Assembly (NCBI RefSeq): GCF_009797025.1
Contig: NZ_CP047027.1
Location: 2,542,001 to 2,606,000 of the forward strand
Reading direction: 5' to 3'
Length of the DNA stretch: 64,000 bases
Source: Cellulophaga sp. L1A9
GTDB lineage: Bacteria > Bacteroidota > Bacteroidia > Flavobacteriales > Flavobacteriaceae
In this document: positions 1 through 8,998 of the stretch, in pieces
How the letters are laid out: every line of letters starts with the position of its first letter
Numbering within the stretch: the stretch's first letter is position 1
Position numbers and translations under genes: made by a program
Notes under the pieces: generated by a model
Seen by the model: the letters and a program-made list of their open reading frames with translations, nothing else
What the model was told of the DNA's origin: nothing
Database searches by the model: none

Positions 1-305
1 CAAGCCCTCTAGATTCTTTAAAGCGTGATGATAATATTGCAGCTGGTTCTGAGTTGTTTGGTATTTATTGTGCTATTTGCCATGGCTCTAAAGGAGATGG
101 TAAAGGTACTTTAGTAGATCGTGAAAAGATATTAGGGGTACCTAGTTATTCAGATGTTGGTAGAAATATTACGGTGGGTAGTACGTACCATACTATTTAT
201 TACGGATTAAACTCAATGGGTTCATACGCAAATCAACTCAACGAAAATGAGCGTTGGTTGGTAGCTGAATACGTGATGAAATTAAAAGAAGATTTAACAA
301 AATAA
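1..305 (+). CDS. actE: Act complex monohaem cytochrome c subunit (ActE), 5'-truncated by window edge
   Basis: C-terminal part of a c-type cytochrome. The reading frame is open from base 3 to the stop at 303-305, so the gene begins before the window; the TTG at 54 is an internal codon, not a start. One haem c site, CAICH, lies at bases 69-83, followed by a Gly/Lys-rich loop typical of class I cytochromes. It sits 16 bp before actF and then coxII/coxI, the usual order of the alternative complex III operon of Bacteroidota, so it is most likely ActE, which carries electrons from menaquinol oxidation towards the oxidase. ActD and the other subunits are outside the window. The haem motif is seen; the ActE identity is inferred from context. 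Confidence 0.82.
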   Translation, partial: SPLDSLKRDDNIAAGSELFGIYCAICHGSKGDGKGTLVDREKILGVPSYSDVGRNITVGSTYHTIYYGLNSMGSYANQLNENERWLVAEYVMKLKEDLTK

Positions 306-321
306 TACATAGATTTTAGAT

Positions 322-1659
322 ATGTACACTATTTCAAATAGATTAAAAATTGCTTCAATTGTATTAATGGTTCTTGGTGCTATAGGCATAGGAATTGGTT
401 TTGTTTCAAGTCCAGGAACAGTTGAAGAAGCTAAGGCTATGGTAGCGAGTCATGATGATGGTCACGGTGGTGGACATGAAGTGGCAGCGGAACATCATGA
501 AGATGTAAATGAGCATGGTGCTACTACTGAAGCGCACGGTGAAACTCATGATGCTTCACATGATGAGCATTTGTTACATCAATTACAAAATAGACCTTGG
601 GCTGCACTTTATGTAGCTGCTTTCTTTTTCTTTATGATTTCACTAGGTGTTTTAGCCTTTTATGCCATACAAAGAGCGGCACAAGCAGGTTGGTCTCCAA
701 TACTTTTTAGAGTAATGGAAGGGATTACTTCGTACTTGGTACCGGGAGGTATTATTGTATTTGTAATCTTGGCGTTGTCTGTAGCTCATATGAATCATTT
801 ATTCGTATGGATGGATGCTGAAGTTGTTGCTCATGATGAATTATTACAAGGTAAAGCTGGATTCTTAAATGGTCCTTTTTTCCTAATTAGAGCAGCAATA
901 TTTTTAGGAGGTTGGATTTTCTATCGTGAATATTCACGTAAACTTTCCTTAGCCCAGGATGAAGCTACTGATAATACGAATTTTGTAAAGAACTTTAGAT
1001 TATCTGCAGCGTTCTTAGTATTTTATCTTGTTACTGAGTCTATGATGTCTTGGGATTGGATTATGAGTGTAGATCCACACTGGTTCTCTACTTTGTTTGG
1101 ATGGTATATCTTTGCAAGTATGTTTGTATCTGGTATTACAGTAATCGCATTGGTTACTATTTACCTAAAATCAAAAGGATATTTACAAGAAGTGAACAAT
1201 AGTCATATTCATGATTTAGCAAAATTCATGTTTGGGATTAGTATTTTCTGGACGTACCTATGGTTCTCACAATTTATGTTAATCTGGTATTCAAATATTC
1301 CAGAGGAAGTTACTTATTATATTACTAGGATTGCAGACTTTAAATTGCCTTTCTTTGGTATGGTAGCTATGAATTTCTTGTTTCCACTGTTGATATTAAT
1401 GAATAGTGATTTTAAACGAGTAAATTGGTTTGTAGTGATGGCGGGTATCGTAATTTTAGCCGGTCATTATTTAGATATATTCAATGCAATAATGCCTTCT
1501 ACAGTGGGTGATCAATGGTATATTGGTATTCCAGAAATTGGAGCAGTATTGTTTTTTGCTGGATTATTTACCTTTTGGGTATTCAGAGCACTGTCAAAAG
1601 TGCCTTTACAACCCACACGTAATCCATTTATTGAAGAGAGTAAGCATTTTCATTACTAG
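322..1659 (+). CDS. actF: Alternative complex III integral membrane subunit ActF (quinol:cytochrome c oxidoreductase)
   Basis: 445 residues, a polytopic inner-membrane protein. One helix at about residues 7-28 is followed by a His-rich stretch (11 His between residues 44 and 86) and then about nine hydrophobic segments. ActF is related to the NrfD-like subunit ActC and is part of the membrane anchor of the complex that oxidises menaquinol and reduces cytochrome c. Its position between a cytochrome c gene and coxII/coxI is the standard operon order. The ATG at 322 lies 16 bp after the actE stop. The His-rich loop could bind metal or simply be a low-complexity linker. Confidence 0.88.
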   Translation: MYTISNRLKIASIVLMVLGAIGIGIGFVSSPGTVEEAKAMVASHDDGHGGGHEVAAEHHEDVNEHGATTEAHGETHDASHDEHLLHQLQNRPWAALYVAAFFFFMISLGVLAFYAIQRAAQAGWSPILFRVMEGITSYLVPGGIIVFVILALSVAHMNHLFVWMDAEVVAHDELLQGKAGFLNGPFFLIRAAIFLGGWIFYREYSRKLSLAQDEATDNTNFVKNFRLSAAFLVFYLVTESMMSWDWIMSVDPHWFSTLFGWYIFASMFVSGITVIALVTIYLKSKGYLQEVNNSHIHDLAKFMFGISIFWTYLWFSQFMLIWYSNIPEEVTYYITRIADFKLPFFGMVAMNFLFPLLILMNSDFKRVNWFVVMAGIVILAGHYLDIFNAIMPSTVGDQWYIGIPEIGAVLFFAGLFTFWVFRALSKVPLQPTRNPFIEESKHFHY

Positions 1660-1685
1660 TATAAAAAATAACATTAAATCATACA

Positions 1686-2747
1686 ATGACTGCATTTTTA
1701 ATTATAGCTGTTTTAGTATTCGTGGCAATTGCGATATGGCAAATGACCAAAATTTTTGAACTTTCTCAAATTAAGGCAGAAACTTCACAAATTGCTAACG
1801 ATAAAGACAATGAGTATAATGGATATCTATTATTCGGTTTCCTTATATTTATTTACGGAATTACTATTTTCAGTTTCTGGAAGTATACAAAAGTTTTATT
1901 GCCGGAAGCGGCTTCAGAACATGGTGTAGAATATGATAGCTTAATGCTTTGGTCAATGGTTATCATTTTCATTGTACAAACGCTAACGCAAGCTTTATTG
2001 CATTACTTCGGTTTTAAATACCGAGGTAAAAAAGAGAACAAAGCTTTATTTTATGCAGATAATGATCGTTTGGAATTTATTTGGACCATTATTCCTGTAA
2101 TTGTATTGGCGGGTTTAATTCTATGGGGATTATATACTTGGACAACCATCATGGATGTAAATGATGATGATGATCCAGTTGTTGTAGAATTATATGCACA
2201 ACAATTTAACTGGACGGCTAGATATGCAGGTAGTGATAATGTTTTGGGTGAAGCTAATGTTCGTATGATTGATATTGATCGTGCTAATGTATTAGGATTG
2301 GATGAAGCAGACCCTAATGCTACTGATGATATCATTGTTAAAGAATTACACCTTCCAATTGGTAGAAAAGTAAACTTTAAGATGCGTTCACAGGATGTGT
2401 TACACTCTGCTTATATGCCTCACTTTAGAGCTCAAATGAATTGTGTTCCTGGTATGATTACTGAGTTTTCTTATACTCCAATATTTACTACTGAAGAAAT
2501 GCGTTCTAAGCCAGACATTATTGATAAGGTGAAAAGAACAAATGCTATCAGAGCAGAAAGAGCTGCGAAAGGTGAAGACAACTCTGATCCTTGGGAGTTT
2601 GACTATATTTTGTTATGTAATAAGATTTGTGGAAAATCTCACTATAACATGCAAATGAAAATTATAGTGGAATCTGAAGAGGATTACAATAAATGGTTAG
2701 CTGAACAACAGACGTTTGGTAAAACTATGGTGGCTTCGGCTAAATAA
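1686..2747 (+). CDS. coxB: Cytochrome c oxidase subunit II (CuA)
   Basis: 353 residues. It accepts electrons from cytochrome c through the binuclear CuA centre and passes them to subunit I. The CuA ligand set is readable: C311, C315, H319, M322 in CNKICGKSHYNM, with the other ligand His probably in the LHSAYMPHF segment. In the canonical CSEIC loop the Glu is Lys here. The N-terminus has about four hydrophobic segments (near 1-19, 44-66, 82-104 and 130-152) rather than the usual two, so there is extra membrane anchoring. A hydrophilic stretch within the cupredoxin domain (DxNATDD region) is also longer than in short homologues. It is 26 bp after actF and 47 bp before coxI, one operon. Confidence 0.95.
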   Translation: MTAFLIIAVLVFVAIAIWQMTKIFELSQIKAETSQIANDKDNEYNGYLLFGFLIFIYGITIFSFWKYTKVLLPEAASEHGVEYDSLMLWSMVIIFIVQTLTQALLHYFGFKYRGKKENKALFYADNDRLEFIWTIIPVIVLAGLILWGLYTWTTIMDVNDDDDPVVVELYAQQFNWTARYAGSDNVLGEANVRMIDIDRANVLGLDEADPNATDDIIVKELHLPIGRKVNFKMRSQDVLHSAYMPHFRAQMNCVPGMITEFSYTPIFTTEEMRSKPDIIDKVKRTNAIRAERAAKGEDNSDPWEFDYILLCNKICGKSHYNMQMKIIVESEEDYNKWLAEQQTFGKTMVASAK

Positions 2748-2794
2748 ATTAGGCTAGTTAAGAAAATTAATATAAAAAAAATAAGAATTCGATT

Positions 2795-4624
2795 ATGTCA
2801 GCAACAGTACATGCACACGAGGATGATCACGCACATGACGATCATGGACATCATCATCATAAAGAGACATTTGTAACAAAATATATCTTTAGTCAAGACC
2901 ATAAAATGATTGCAAAACAGTATTTGATTACTGGTTTGATCATGGGTGCAATTGGTATTGCAATGTCTATTTTATTTAGAATGCAATTGGCTTGGCCAGG
3001 AGAATCTTTTCCTGTTTTTGAAGCAGTTTTGGGCAAATGGGCTCCAGACGGAATTATGGATGCTGATATTTACTTAGCATTGGTAACTATACATGGTACC
3101 ATCATGGTATTCTTTGTACTTACGGCTGGTCTTAGTGGTACGTTTAGTAACTTACTTATTCCTTTGCAAATTGGAGCACGTGATATGGCTTCTGGTTTCT
3201 TAAATATGGTTTCCTATTGGCTGTTCTTTTTATCAGCTATAATAATGATCGGATCTTTATTTCTTGAAGCAGGACCTGCTGCAGCTGGTTGGACGGTTTA
3301 TCCTCCATTAAGTGCATTGCCTATGGCGCAACCAGGTTCAGGAATGGGTATGACGTTATGGTTGGTTTCAATGGCTATTTTCATTGCATCAAGTTTAATG
3401 GGTTCATTAAATTATATCGTAACGGTAATTAACTTAAGAACTAAAGGAATGTCTATGACTAGACTTCCATTATCAATTTGGGCTTTCTTTGTAACAGCTG
3501 TGATTGGAGTAATCTCTTTTCCAGTACTATTATCTGCTGCATTATTATTAATAATGGATAGAAGTTTTGGCACTTCATTTTTCTTATCAGATATATTTAT
3601 TCAAGGAGAAGTTTTACATTATCAAGGAGGATCACCAGTATTATATGAGCACTTATTCTGGTTCTTAGGACACCCAGAGGTTTATATTGTATTATTGCCT
3701 GCATTAGGGATTACTTCAGAAGTTATGTCTACCAATGCACGTAAACCAATTTTTGGTTACCGAGCGATGATTGCTTCTATTATTGCAATCGCATTTTTAT
3801 CGACAATTGTATGGGGTCACCATATGTTTATTTCTGGGATGAATCCATTCTTAGGGTCGGTATTTACATTTACAACCTTATTAATTGCTATTCCATCTGC
3901 AGTAAAGTCATTTAATTACATTACGACCTTGTGGAAAGGTAATTTGCAATTGAACCCCGCCATGTTGTTTTCAATAGGTTTGGTCTCTACATTTATTAGT
4001 GGTGGTTTAACTGGGATAATTTTAGGAGATAGTACTTTAGATATTAACGTACATGATACGTATTTCGTTATTGCTCACTTTCACTTGGTAATGGGTATTT
4101 CTGCATTGTACGGTTTCTTTGCAGGTGTTTATCATTGGTTCCCGAAAATGTTCCATGGTAGAATGATGAATAAAAATTTAGGATATATTCACTTCTGGAT
4201 TACTGCAGTTTGTGCGTATGGCGTTTTCTTCCCAATGCACTTTGTGGGTATGGCTGGGGTTCCTAGGAGATATTATCAAAATACAGCATTTCCAATGTTT
4301 GATGATTTAACAGATGTTCAAATATTAATAACCATGTTTGCTATTGTTGCGGCATTTACACAATTAGTATTTGTTTATAATTTCATCAGCAGTATATTCT
4401 ATGGTAAAAAAGGACCTCAAAATCCTTGGAAATCAAACACATTAGAATGGACAACACCAATTGAACACATACATGGTAACTGGCCAGGTGAAATTCCTGA
4501 AGTACACCGTTGGCCTTATGATTATAGCAAAACAAGAGAAGATGGGGAATATGTAATTCCAGGTCAAGATTTTGTGCCTCAAACAGTTCCTTTACAGGAT
4601 GATGAAGAGGAAATGAGTCATTAG
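2795..4624 (+). CDS. coxA: Cytochrome c oxidase subunit I (heme a, heme a3-CuB)
   Basis: 609 residues, about twelve transmembrane helices; the catalytic subunit reducing O2 to water and pumping protons. Ligands are visible: H100 (low-spin heme), H293 and Y297 in HPEVY (CuB and cross-linked Tyr, the A-type signature), H342-H343 (CuB), H428 (heme a3) and H430 (low-spin heme) in HFH. The N-terminal tail holds nine His between residues 6 and 22, unusual for the family at large. It is the last gene of the act-cox operon in this window, followed by a strong terminator at 4644. Subunits III and IV are encoded about 25 kb away at 29637-31780. Confidence 0.97.
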   Translation: MSATVHAHEDDHAHDDHGHHHHKETFVTKYIFSQDHKMIAKQYLITGLIMGAIGIAMSILFRMQLAWPGESFPVFEAVLGKWAPDGIMDADIYLALVTIHGTIMVFFVLTAGLSGTFSNLLIPLQIGARDMASGFLNMVSYWLFFLSAIIMIGSLFLEAGPAAAGWTVYPPLSALPMAQPGSGMGMTLWLVSMAIFIASSLMGSLNYIVTVINLRTKGMSMTRLPLSIWAFFVTAVIGVISFPVLLSAALLLIMDRSFGTSFFLSDIFIQGEVLHYQGGSPVLYEHLFWFLGHPEVYIVLLPALGITSEVMSTNARKPIFGYRAMIASIIAIAFLSTIVWGHHMFISGMNPFLGSVFTFTTLLIAIPSAVKSFNYITTLWKGNLQLNPAMLFSIGLVSTFISGGLTGIILGDSTLDINVHDTYFVIAHFHLVMGISALYGFFAGVYHWFPKMFHGRMMNKNLGYIHFWITAVCAYGVFFPMHFVGMAGVPRRYYQNTAFPMFDDLTDVQILITMFAIVAAFTQLVFVYNFISSIFYGKKGPQNPWKSNTLEWTTPIEHIHGNWPGEIPEVHRWPYDYSKTREDGEYVIPGQDFVPQTVPLQDDEEEMSH

Positions 4625-4643
4625 AAAACATTATAAAATATTT

Positions 4644-4677
4644 AAAGCCCTTTGTTCAATTACAAAGGGCTTTTTTT
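4644..4677 (+). terminator. Rho-independent terminator after coxA
   Basis: An 11-bp perfect stem, AAAGCCCTTTG with CAAAGGGCTTT, has an 8-nt loop and is followed by a run of T. It lies 20 bp after the coxA stop and closes the act-cox operon. Confidence 0.92.
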
Positions 4678-4682
4678 ATAAT

Positions 4683-4775
4683 TTTAACTCAACTATAAAA
4701 TGGTTTCATTTTTGCTATATATTAGACGTAACGAAGTGGTTCAAGCACTTTGAATTTCTTTATAGTTGATTTAAA
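4683..4775. repeat. Long inverted repeat upstream of the DUF2807 gene
   Basis: Left arm 4683-4699 and right arm 4759-4775 are complementary over 17 bp with one mismatch; the inner 11 bp (TCAACTATAAA / TTTATAGTTGA) are perfect. The spacer of 59 bp contains a smaller 5-bp stem (AAGTG 4734-4738 with CACTT 4746-4750). The element fills most of the gap between the coxA terminator and the DUF2807 gene. It could be a structured 5' region, a small non-autonomous element, or a regulatory target; the sequence does not decide. Confidence 0.55.
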
Positions 4776-4799
4776 CGCATTATTAAACATAAACCAAAG

Positions 4800-5624
4800 A
4801 TGAAATTTAGATTAGTAACACTTACCATTTGCCTGTTTTTTATTAACTTTTCTTTCGGTCAGCGTAAACCAAAAATACGAGGGAGTAGAGTAGTGATAGA
4901 AACTACCCAAGAATTAGAGCCTTTTACTGCTATAGAATTAAATGATGACCTAGATATTGTTCTAAGAAAAGCATCAGATTGTGGCTATAACTTAATTATA
5001 GATGATAATTTGGTAGATATATTAAAATTCAGGGTTGAAGATGAAACCTTAAAAATAAGTTCTTTCTATAATATAGCTGCTAAAAAGAAGATGGAGATTA
5101 CGGTGTTTTATAACACACTAAATGCGCTTACAATGGTGGATGGAAAGATAGAGATGAAAGATCTTATTACTACAGATGCCTTGTCTATAAATACCTATGG
5201 ATCTTCTAAGCTTCAATTAAATGTAGATGCCCAAATTGTGGATGTATTGATGTTAGATAATAGTTTTGCCGAATTAAATGTTGTGGCAGACACTTTAAAT
5301 ATGTCTTTTAAAGACAGAGTTGATGCTGAAATATTTGCGACAACAAAAGCTCAAAATCTAGATATGTATAAAAATGCTCAGTTGAAAATTAATGGGAATA
5401 CTGAAAGTATGAGCATTCATCTTTTTGAGAATGCTAGTTTAAAAGCTAATGAGTTAGATGCGGGTGACGTTAGTTTGGCACTAGAAGCATCTTCTAGTGC
5501 TTATATCAACGTGTTTAACAACTTTACCTTAAGTTCTAAGGATTCTGGTAAAACTTATCTTTACGGGCCTGCAGCAATCACTATAACTGATTTTTTAAAC
5601 ACCTCTCAACTCAATAAACGATAG
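4800..5624 (+). CDS. Exported DUF2807 (GIN-domain) beta-solenoid protein
   Basis: 274 residues. A signal peptide ends near residue 20 (LFFINFSFGQ). The rest fits the DUF2807 'auto-transporter adhesin head GIN' family: alternating short beta-strands, phrases of the type 'LDIVLRKAS', and a ladder of repeated turns that should fold as a right-handed beta-helix. The family is common in Bacteroidota; its function is not firmly established, and the adhesin label comes from fold similarity. The gene stands alone between the coxA terminator and a convergent acyl-CoA dehydrogenase, with only 1 bp between the two 3' ends. Confidence 0.75.
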   Translation: MKFRLVTLTICLFFINFSFGQRKPKIRGSRVVIETTQELEPFTAIELNDDLDIVLRKASDCGYNLIIDDNLVDILKFRVEDETLKISSFYNIAAKKKMEITVFYNTLNALTMVDGKIEMKDLITTDALSINTYGSSKLQLNVDAQIVDVLMLDNSFAELNVVADTLNMSFKDRVDAEIFATTKAQNLDMYKNAQLKINGNTESMSIHLFENASLKANELDAGDVSLALEASSSAYINVFNNFTLSSKDSGKTYLYGPAAITITDFLNTSQLNKR

Positions 5625-5625
5625 C

Positions 5626-7917
5626 TTATTTTGCGATAGGTGCAGTAATTAGATGGTCTGGAATTCCAAATCCGTCTACGAGAACGTTTACATGAGGCCG
5701 CAACTCCGTACAGATGCGTTCTACACGTTGTCTTATGGCTTTTGATTTGCTGCCTCCAATATACCCTTGTTCTAAATACCAGCTGGCGTCTGTTCTAATT
5801 TCATGTAAGGCATGCAATGTTCCTAGTTTTTGAAAAAGTATCTTGTTTTTCTCATCCTCTATTGTTTCTGTGAAATTAGAATATATCTCATAGGATAGTT
5901 GGCAACTATATGCCTTACCTAAAGCCAATAAATGTGTTTGTACTTTTAAAAATGCTTGGTAGGAAGGGATTCCGTTTTTAATATATTCACGAATACGCAT
6001 GGCGAGTGTGTAGGTTAATCTTCTTGTACGGTATTCAAACGCATGTTTGTGAAATTTTGGATTGTACAAATGTTCAGGATCGGTCTTCCCGCTATAGATA
6101 GGATTAATCGTTGTTAATTTGTCGTTTAATTGGGATGTTAATAGCTTTAATACTGATGCAAAACCAGCACTATTAAATTCAGCCTTAAAATCTGACAGGA
6201 CGCCTTTAGCGGCTAATTGCAGTAATACATTGTTATCACCCTCAAATGTGGTAAAAATATCTACATCACCCTTTAAATCGGCAATGCGATTTTCAATGAG
6301 GTATCCTTTGCCGCCACAAGCTTCTCTACATTCTTGAATGGTGTCATTTGCAAACCAAGTGATGATAGATTTTAGACCAGCAACTTGTGTTTCAATTTCA
6401 CGTTTATCAGTTTTAGTATCGTCACTATACAGTTTCATAATATGTTGTAGCGTTACATCATATACATAGGCTTTTGCAATGGGTGGTGTTAATCGCAATT
6501 GATGACTTGGGTAGTCCATCAATAAATCTTCTTGTATTTTTTTATTGTCATTAAACTGTCTTCGCTTTAAAGCATGTTTAACGGCAATGGTTAATGCTTT
6601 TTTGGCACCACCCAAGCCTGCTCTTGCAACACAAATTCTTCCTCCCACCAAAGTGCCAAGCATGGTAAAAAAGCGTTTGTTAGGGTTTTCTATTTCTGAA
6701 TGATAGGTACCATCCTCTTTAATGTCACCATATTTATTTAATAAATTTTTTCTAGGAACAAGTACTTGGTTGAACCATATTTTACCATTGTCAACACCAT
6801 TTAACCCAAGCTTATATCCGTTATCTTCAATTTTTACCCCAGGAAGCAATTCATGATTTTCGTTTCGGATGGGAACTAAAATAGCATGCACGCCTTCATT
6901 TTTACCATTCACAATAAGTTGTGCAAAAACGGAAGCCATAGTAGAATCAAGCGCGTTGCCTATATATTCTTTATTGTCATTTTCTCCAGGAGTATGAAGT
7001 ATGATGCTATCTGTTTCTTTTTCATATGTTGCTGTGGTTTTTATACCACGTACATTGGATCCGTGACCAGTTTCAGTCATTGCAAAACACCCGAGTAATT
7101 CTGCTTTTCCTGTTTTTTCTAAATAGAGGTCATGATGGTATTTAGTGCCTAATTTCTGAATACTACCTCCAAAGAGTCCAAATTGTACGCCAAACTTGAT
7201 CGCTAAACTCCCATCAACATACATGATATTTTCAAAGATAAAAGCATAGCCGGGCATATCTTCAATTCCTCCATATGCTGCAGGGTAAGCCATTGCGCCA
7301 TAGTTTTCTGCAGCTAGGTGCTTTACTTGGTTTAAGACTTTCGTTCTGAAATCTTCTTTCTTTCGGAGAACCTCCCAATTAAAAATAGGGTTTTTTAAGG
7401 CCTCATGAAATTTAGTAATACTAGTTGCAAATTCACCTTTAAGTATCGCATCAAGTTCTTTGGCTTGGTAATAAGTAGATGTTGCTTCATGCAGGACTTC
7501 AATGTTAAATAAATGATGGTAATGATTTGGTTGAATGCCTAAGTTTAATTCAATATGTTGCAACTGTTTGTTCTCTGGAGTCTCTGAAAAATAATAATCA
7601 GCCAGTCTTTTAGATAAGCTAGCCAGAGGGAATGCATCTTGCTCAATCAATTTTATATCGGCACTGTCAATCGTATGTTTCCACGATTTAATCTGCTCGG
7701 TTGAGGGTTTATTATTTTTATTTAACCAACCTGCTAAGGTTTTTTTATCAGCAGATGTTAAAGCTTCATCCTTCTCAAATGCTGCTTTAACGATATTAAT
7801 TTCTGATGCAGAAAGTAGATTATCAGACCAGATTACATAGAAGAAGGGAATATATTGTAAAACACCTAAGGTATAATTGTTCTTTTTCATACGATGAAAA
7901 TACGATTTTCTATTCAT
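5626..7917 (-). CDS. Acyl-CoA dehydrogenase/oxidase family flavoprotein
   Basis: 763 residues, larger than ordinary acyl-CoA dehydrogenases (about 380-400) and closer to acyl-CoA oxidases. The middle domain has the 'CFAMTETGHGSNVRG' FAD/substrate segment, and the C-terminal helical part carries 'ECREACGGKGYLIENRIADL' followed by 'DVDIFTTFEGDNNVL', whose Glu fits the catalytic-base position of oxidases. Likely role: FAD-dependent alpha,beta-oxidation of acyl-CoA in fatty-acid degradation. No signal peptide is evident. The annotated ATG (7917) gives a short basic extension; the ATG at residue 10 (base 7890, MKKNNYTLG) is an equally good start. Divergent from ruvB. Choice between dehydrogenase and oxidase is not settled. 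Confidence 0.85.
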   Translation of the reverse strand: MNRKSYFHRMKKNNYTLGVLQYIPFFYVIWSDNLLSASEINIVKAAFEKDEALTSADKKTLAGWLNKNNKPSTEQIKSWKHTIDSADIKLIEQDAFPLASLSKRLADYYFSETPENKQLQHIELNLGIQPNHYHHLFNIEVLHEATSTYYQAKELDAILKGEFATSITKFHEALKNPIFNWEVLRKKEDFRTKVLNQVKHLAAENYGAMAYPAAYGGIEDMPGYAFIFENIMYVDGSLAIKFGVQFGLFGGSIQKLGTKYHHDLYLEKTGKAELLGCFAMTETGHGSNVRGIKTTATYEKETDSIILHTPGENDNKEYIGNALDSTMASVFAQLIVNGKNEGVHAILVPIRNENHELLPGVKIEDNGYKLGLNGVDNGKIWFNQVLVPRKNLLNKYGDIKEDGTYHSEIENPNKRFFTMLGTLVGGRICVARAGLGGAKKALTIAVKHALKRRQFNDNKKIQEDLLMDYPSHQLRLTPPIAKAYVYDVTLQHIMKLYSDDTKTDKREIETQVAGLKSIITWFANDTIQECREACGGKGYLIENRIADLKGDVDIFTTFEGDNNVLLQLAAKGVLSDFKAEFNSAGFASVLKLLTSQLNDKLTTINPIYSGKTDPEHLYNPKFHKHAFEYRTRRLTYTLAMRIREYIKNGIPSYQAFLKVQTHLLALGKAYSCQLSYEIYSNFTETIEDEKNKILFQKLGTLHALHEIRTDASWYLEQGYIGGSKSKAIRQRVERICTELRPHVNVLVDGFGIPDHLITAPIAK

Positions 7918-7961
7918 AAATAATAAGAAATAGTAGCTTTAGAAGTGTCTTAATTTTGCGC

Positions 7962-7969
7962 TATCTTTG
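7962..7969 (+). promoter_or_regulatory. Bacteroidota -7 box (TATCTTTG) for ruvB
   Basis: TATCTTTG matches the TAnnTTTG -7 consensus of the Bacteroidota housekeeping sigma factor and ends only 6 bp before the ATG at 7976. A matching -33 TTG is not clear. It overlaps the upstream TTG codon (7967), which argues against that codon as the ruvB start. Confidence 0.6.
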
Positions 7970-7975
7970 TGGTCT

Positions 7976-8998
7976 ATGAATGAGCATTTAGACCCTACAA
8001 ATGAAAACTTTACTCCTGAAGAAGTAGATATAGACAAAGCGCTGAGGCCCATAAGTTTTTCTGACTTTACGGGTCAAGATCAAATTTTGGAGAACCTAAA
8101 GATTTTTGTAGAAGCAGCTAACTTACGTGGTGAAGCTTTGGATCATACGCTTTTTCATGGCCCTCCAGGACTAGGGAAAACTACTTTAGCACATATACTT
8201 GCTAATGAACTTGGTGTAGGAATAAAAATTACCTCTGGTCCTGTTTTAGATAAACCAGGTGATTTAGCCGGGTTATTGACGAACCTAGATGAACGTGATG
8301 TGCTTTTTATTGATGAAATACACCGTTTAAGCCCTATTGTAGAAGAATATTTGTATTCTGCAATGGAAGATTATAAGATTGATATTATGATTGAAACAGG
8401 ACCGAATGCGCGTTCTGTACAGATAAATTTAAACCCGTTTACCTTAATTGGTGCAACAACACGTTCTGGTTTGCTAACGGCTCCAATGCGTGCGCGTTTC
8501 GGAATTCAGAGTAGATTACAGTATTATTCTTCAGAACTCCTAGCTACCATTGTGACCAGAAGTTCCGAAATTTTAAAGATGCCTATTACTAGTGAGGCTG
8601 CAGCAGAAATTGCTGGGCGAAGTAGAGGAACACCTCGTATTTGTAATGCTTTGTTGCGAAGAGTTCGGGATTTTGCTCAGATTAAAGGAAATGGTAAAAT
8701 TGATATAGAAATCTCTCGTTTTGCTTTAAAAGCCTTGAATGTAGATGCTCATGGTTTAGATGAAATGGATAATAAGATTCTCTTAACCTTGATTGATAAA
8801 TTCAAAGGTGGCCCCGTAGGAATTTCTACTTTGGCAACCGCAGTTTCTGAAAGTGCAGAAACTATAGAGGAAGTTTATGAACCTTTTTTAATTCAAGAAG
8901 GTTTTATTATGCGTACCCCAAGAGGTCGGGAAGTAACAGAATTAGCGTATAAACATTTAGGACGTATAAAAGGAAGTGTTCAAGGAGGATTATTTTAA
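7976..8998 (+). CDS. ruvB: Holliday junction branch-migration ATPase RuvB
   Basis: 340 residues. RuvB hexamers drive branch migration of Holliday junctions with RuvA (17368 here) and RuvC. The Walker A motif GPPGLGKTT is at residues 62-70, Walker B is in LFIDEIHRL, sensor 1 is in LIGATTRSG, and the C-terminal winged-helix includes the RTPRGR segment. The start was placed at the ATG at 7976 rather than the in-frame TTG at 7967, because the latter lies inside the -7 box and RuvB proteins begin near MNEHL. The stop overlaps the next gene's ATG by one base (TAATG), indicating translational coupling with the P450. Confidence 0.97.
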   Translation: MNEHLDPTNENFTPEEVDIDKALRPISFSDFTGQDQILENLKIFVEAANLRGEALDHTLFHGPPGLGKTTLAHILANELGVGIKITSGPVLDKPGDLAGLLTNLDERDVLFIDEIHRLSPIVEEYLYSAMEDYKIDIMIETGPNARSVQINLNPFTLIGATTRSGLLTAPMRARFGIQSRLQYYSSELLATIVTRSSEILKMPITSEAAAEIAGRSRGTPRICNALLRRVRDFAQIKGNGKIDIEISRFALKALNVDAHGLDEMDNKILLTLIDKFKGGPVGISTLATAVSESAETIEEVYEPFLIQEGFIMRTPRGREVTELAYKHLGRIKGSVQGGLF

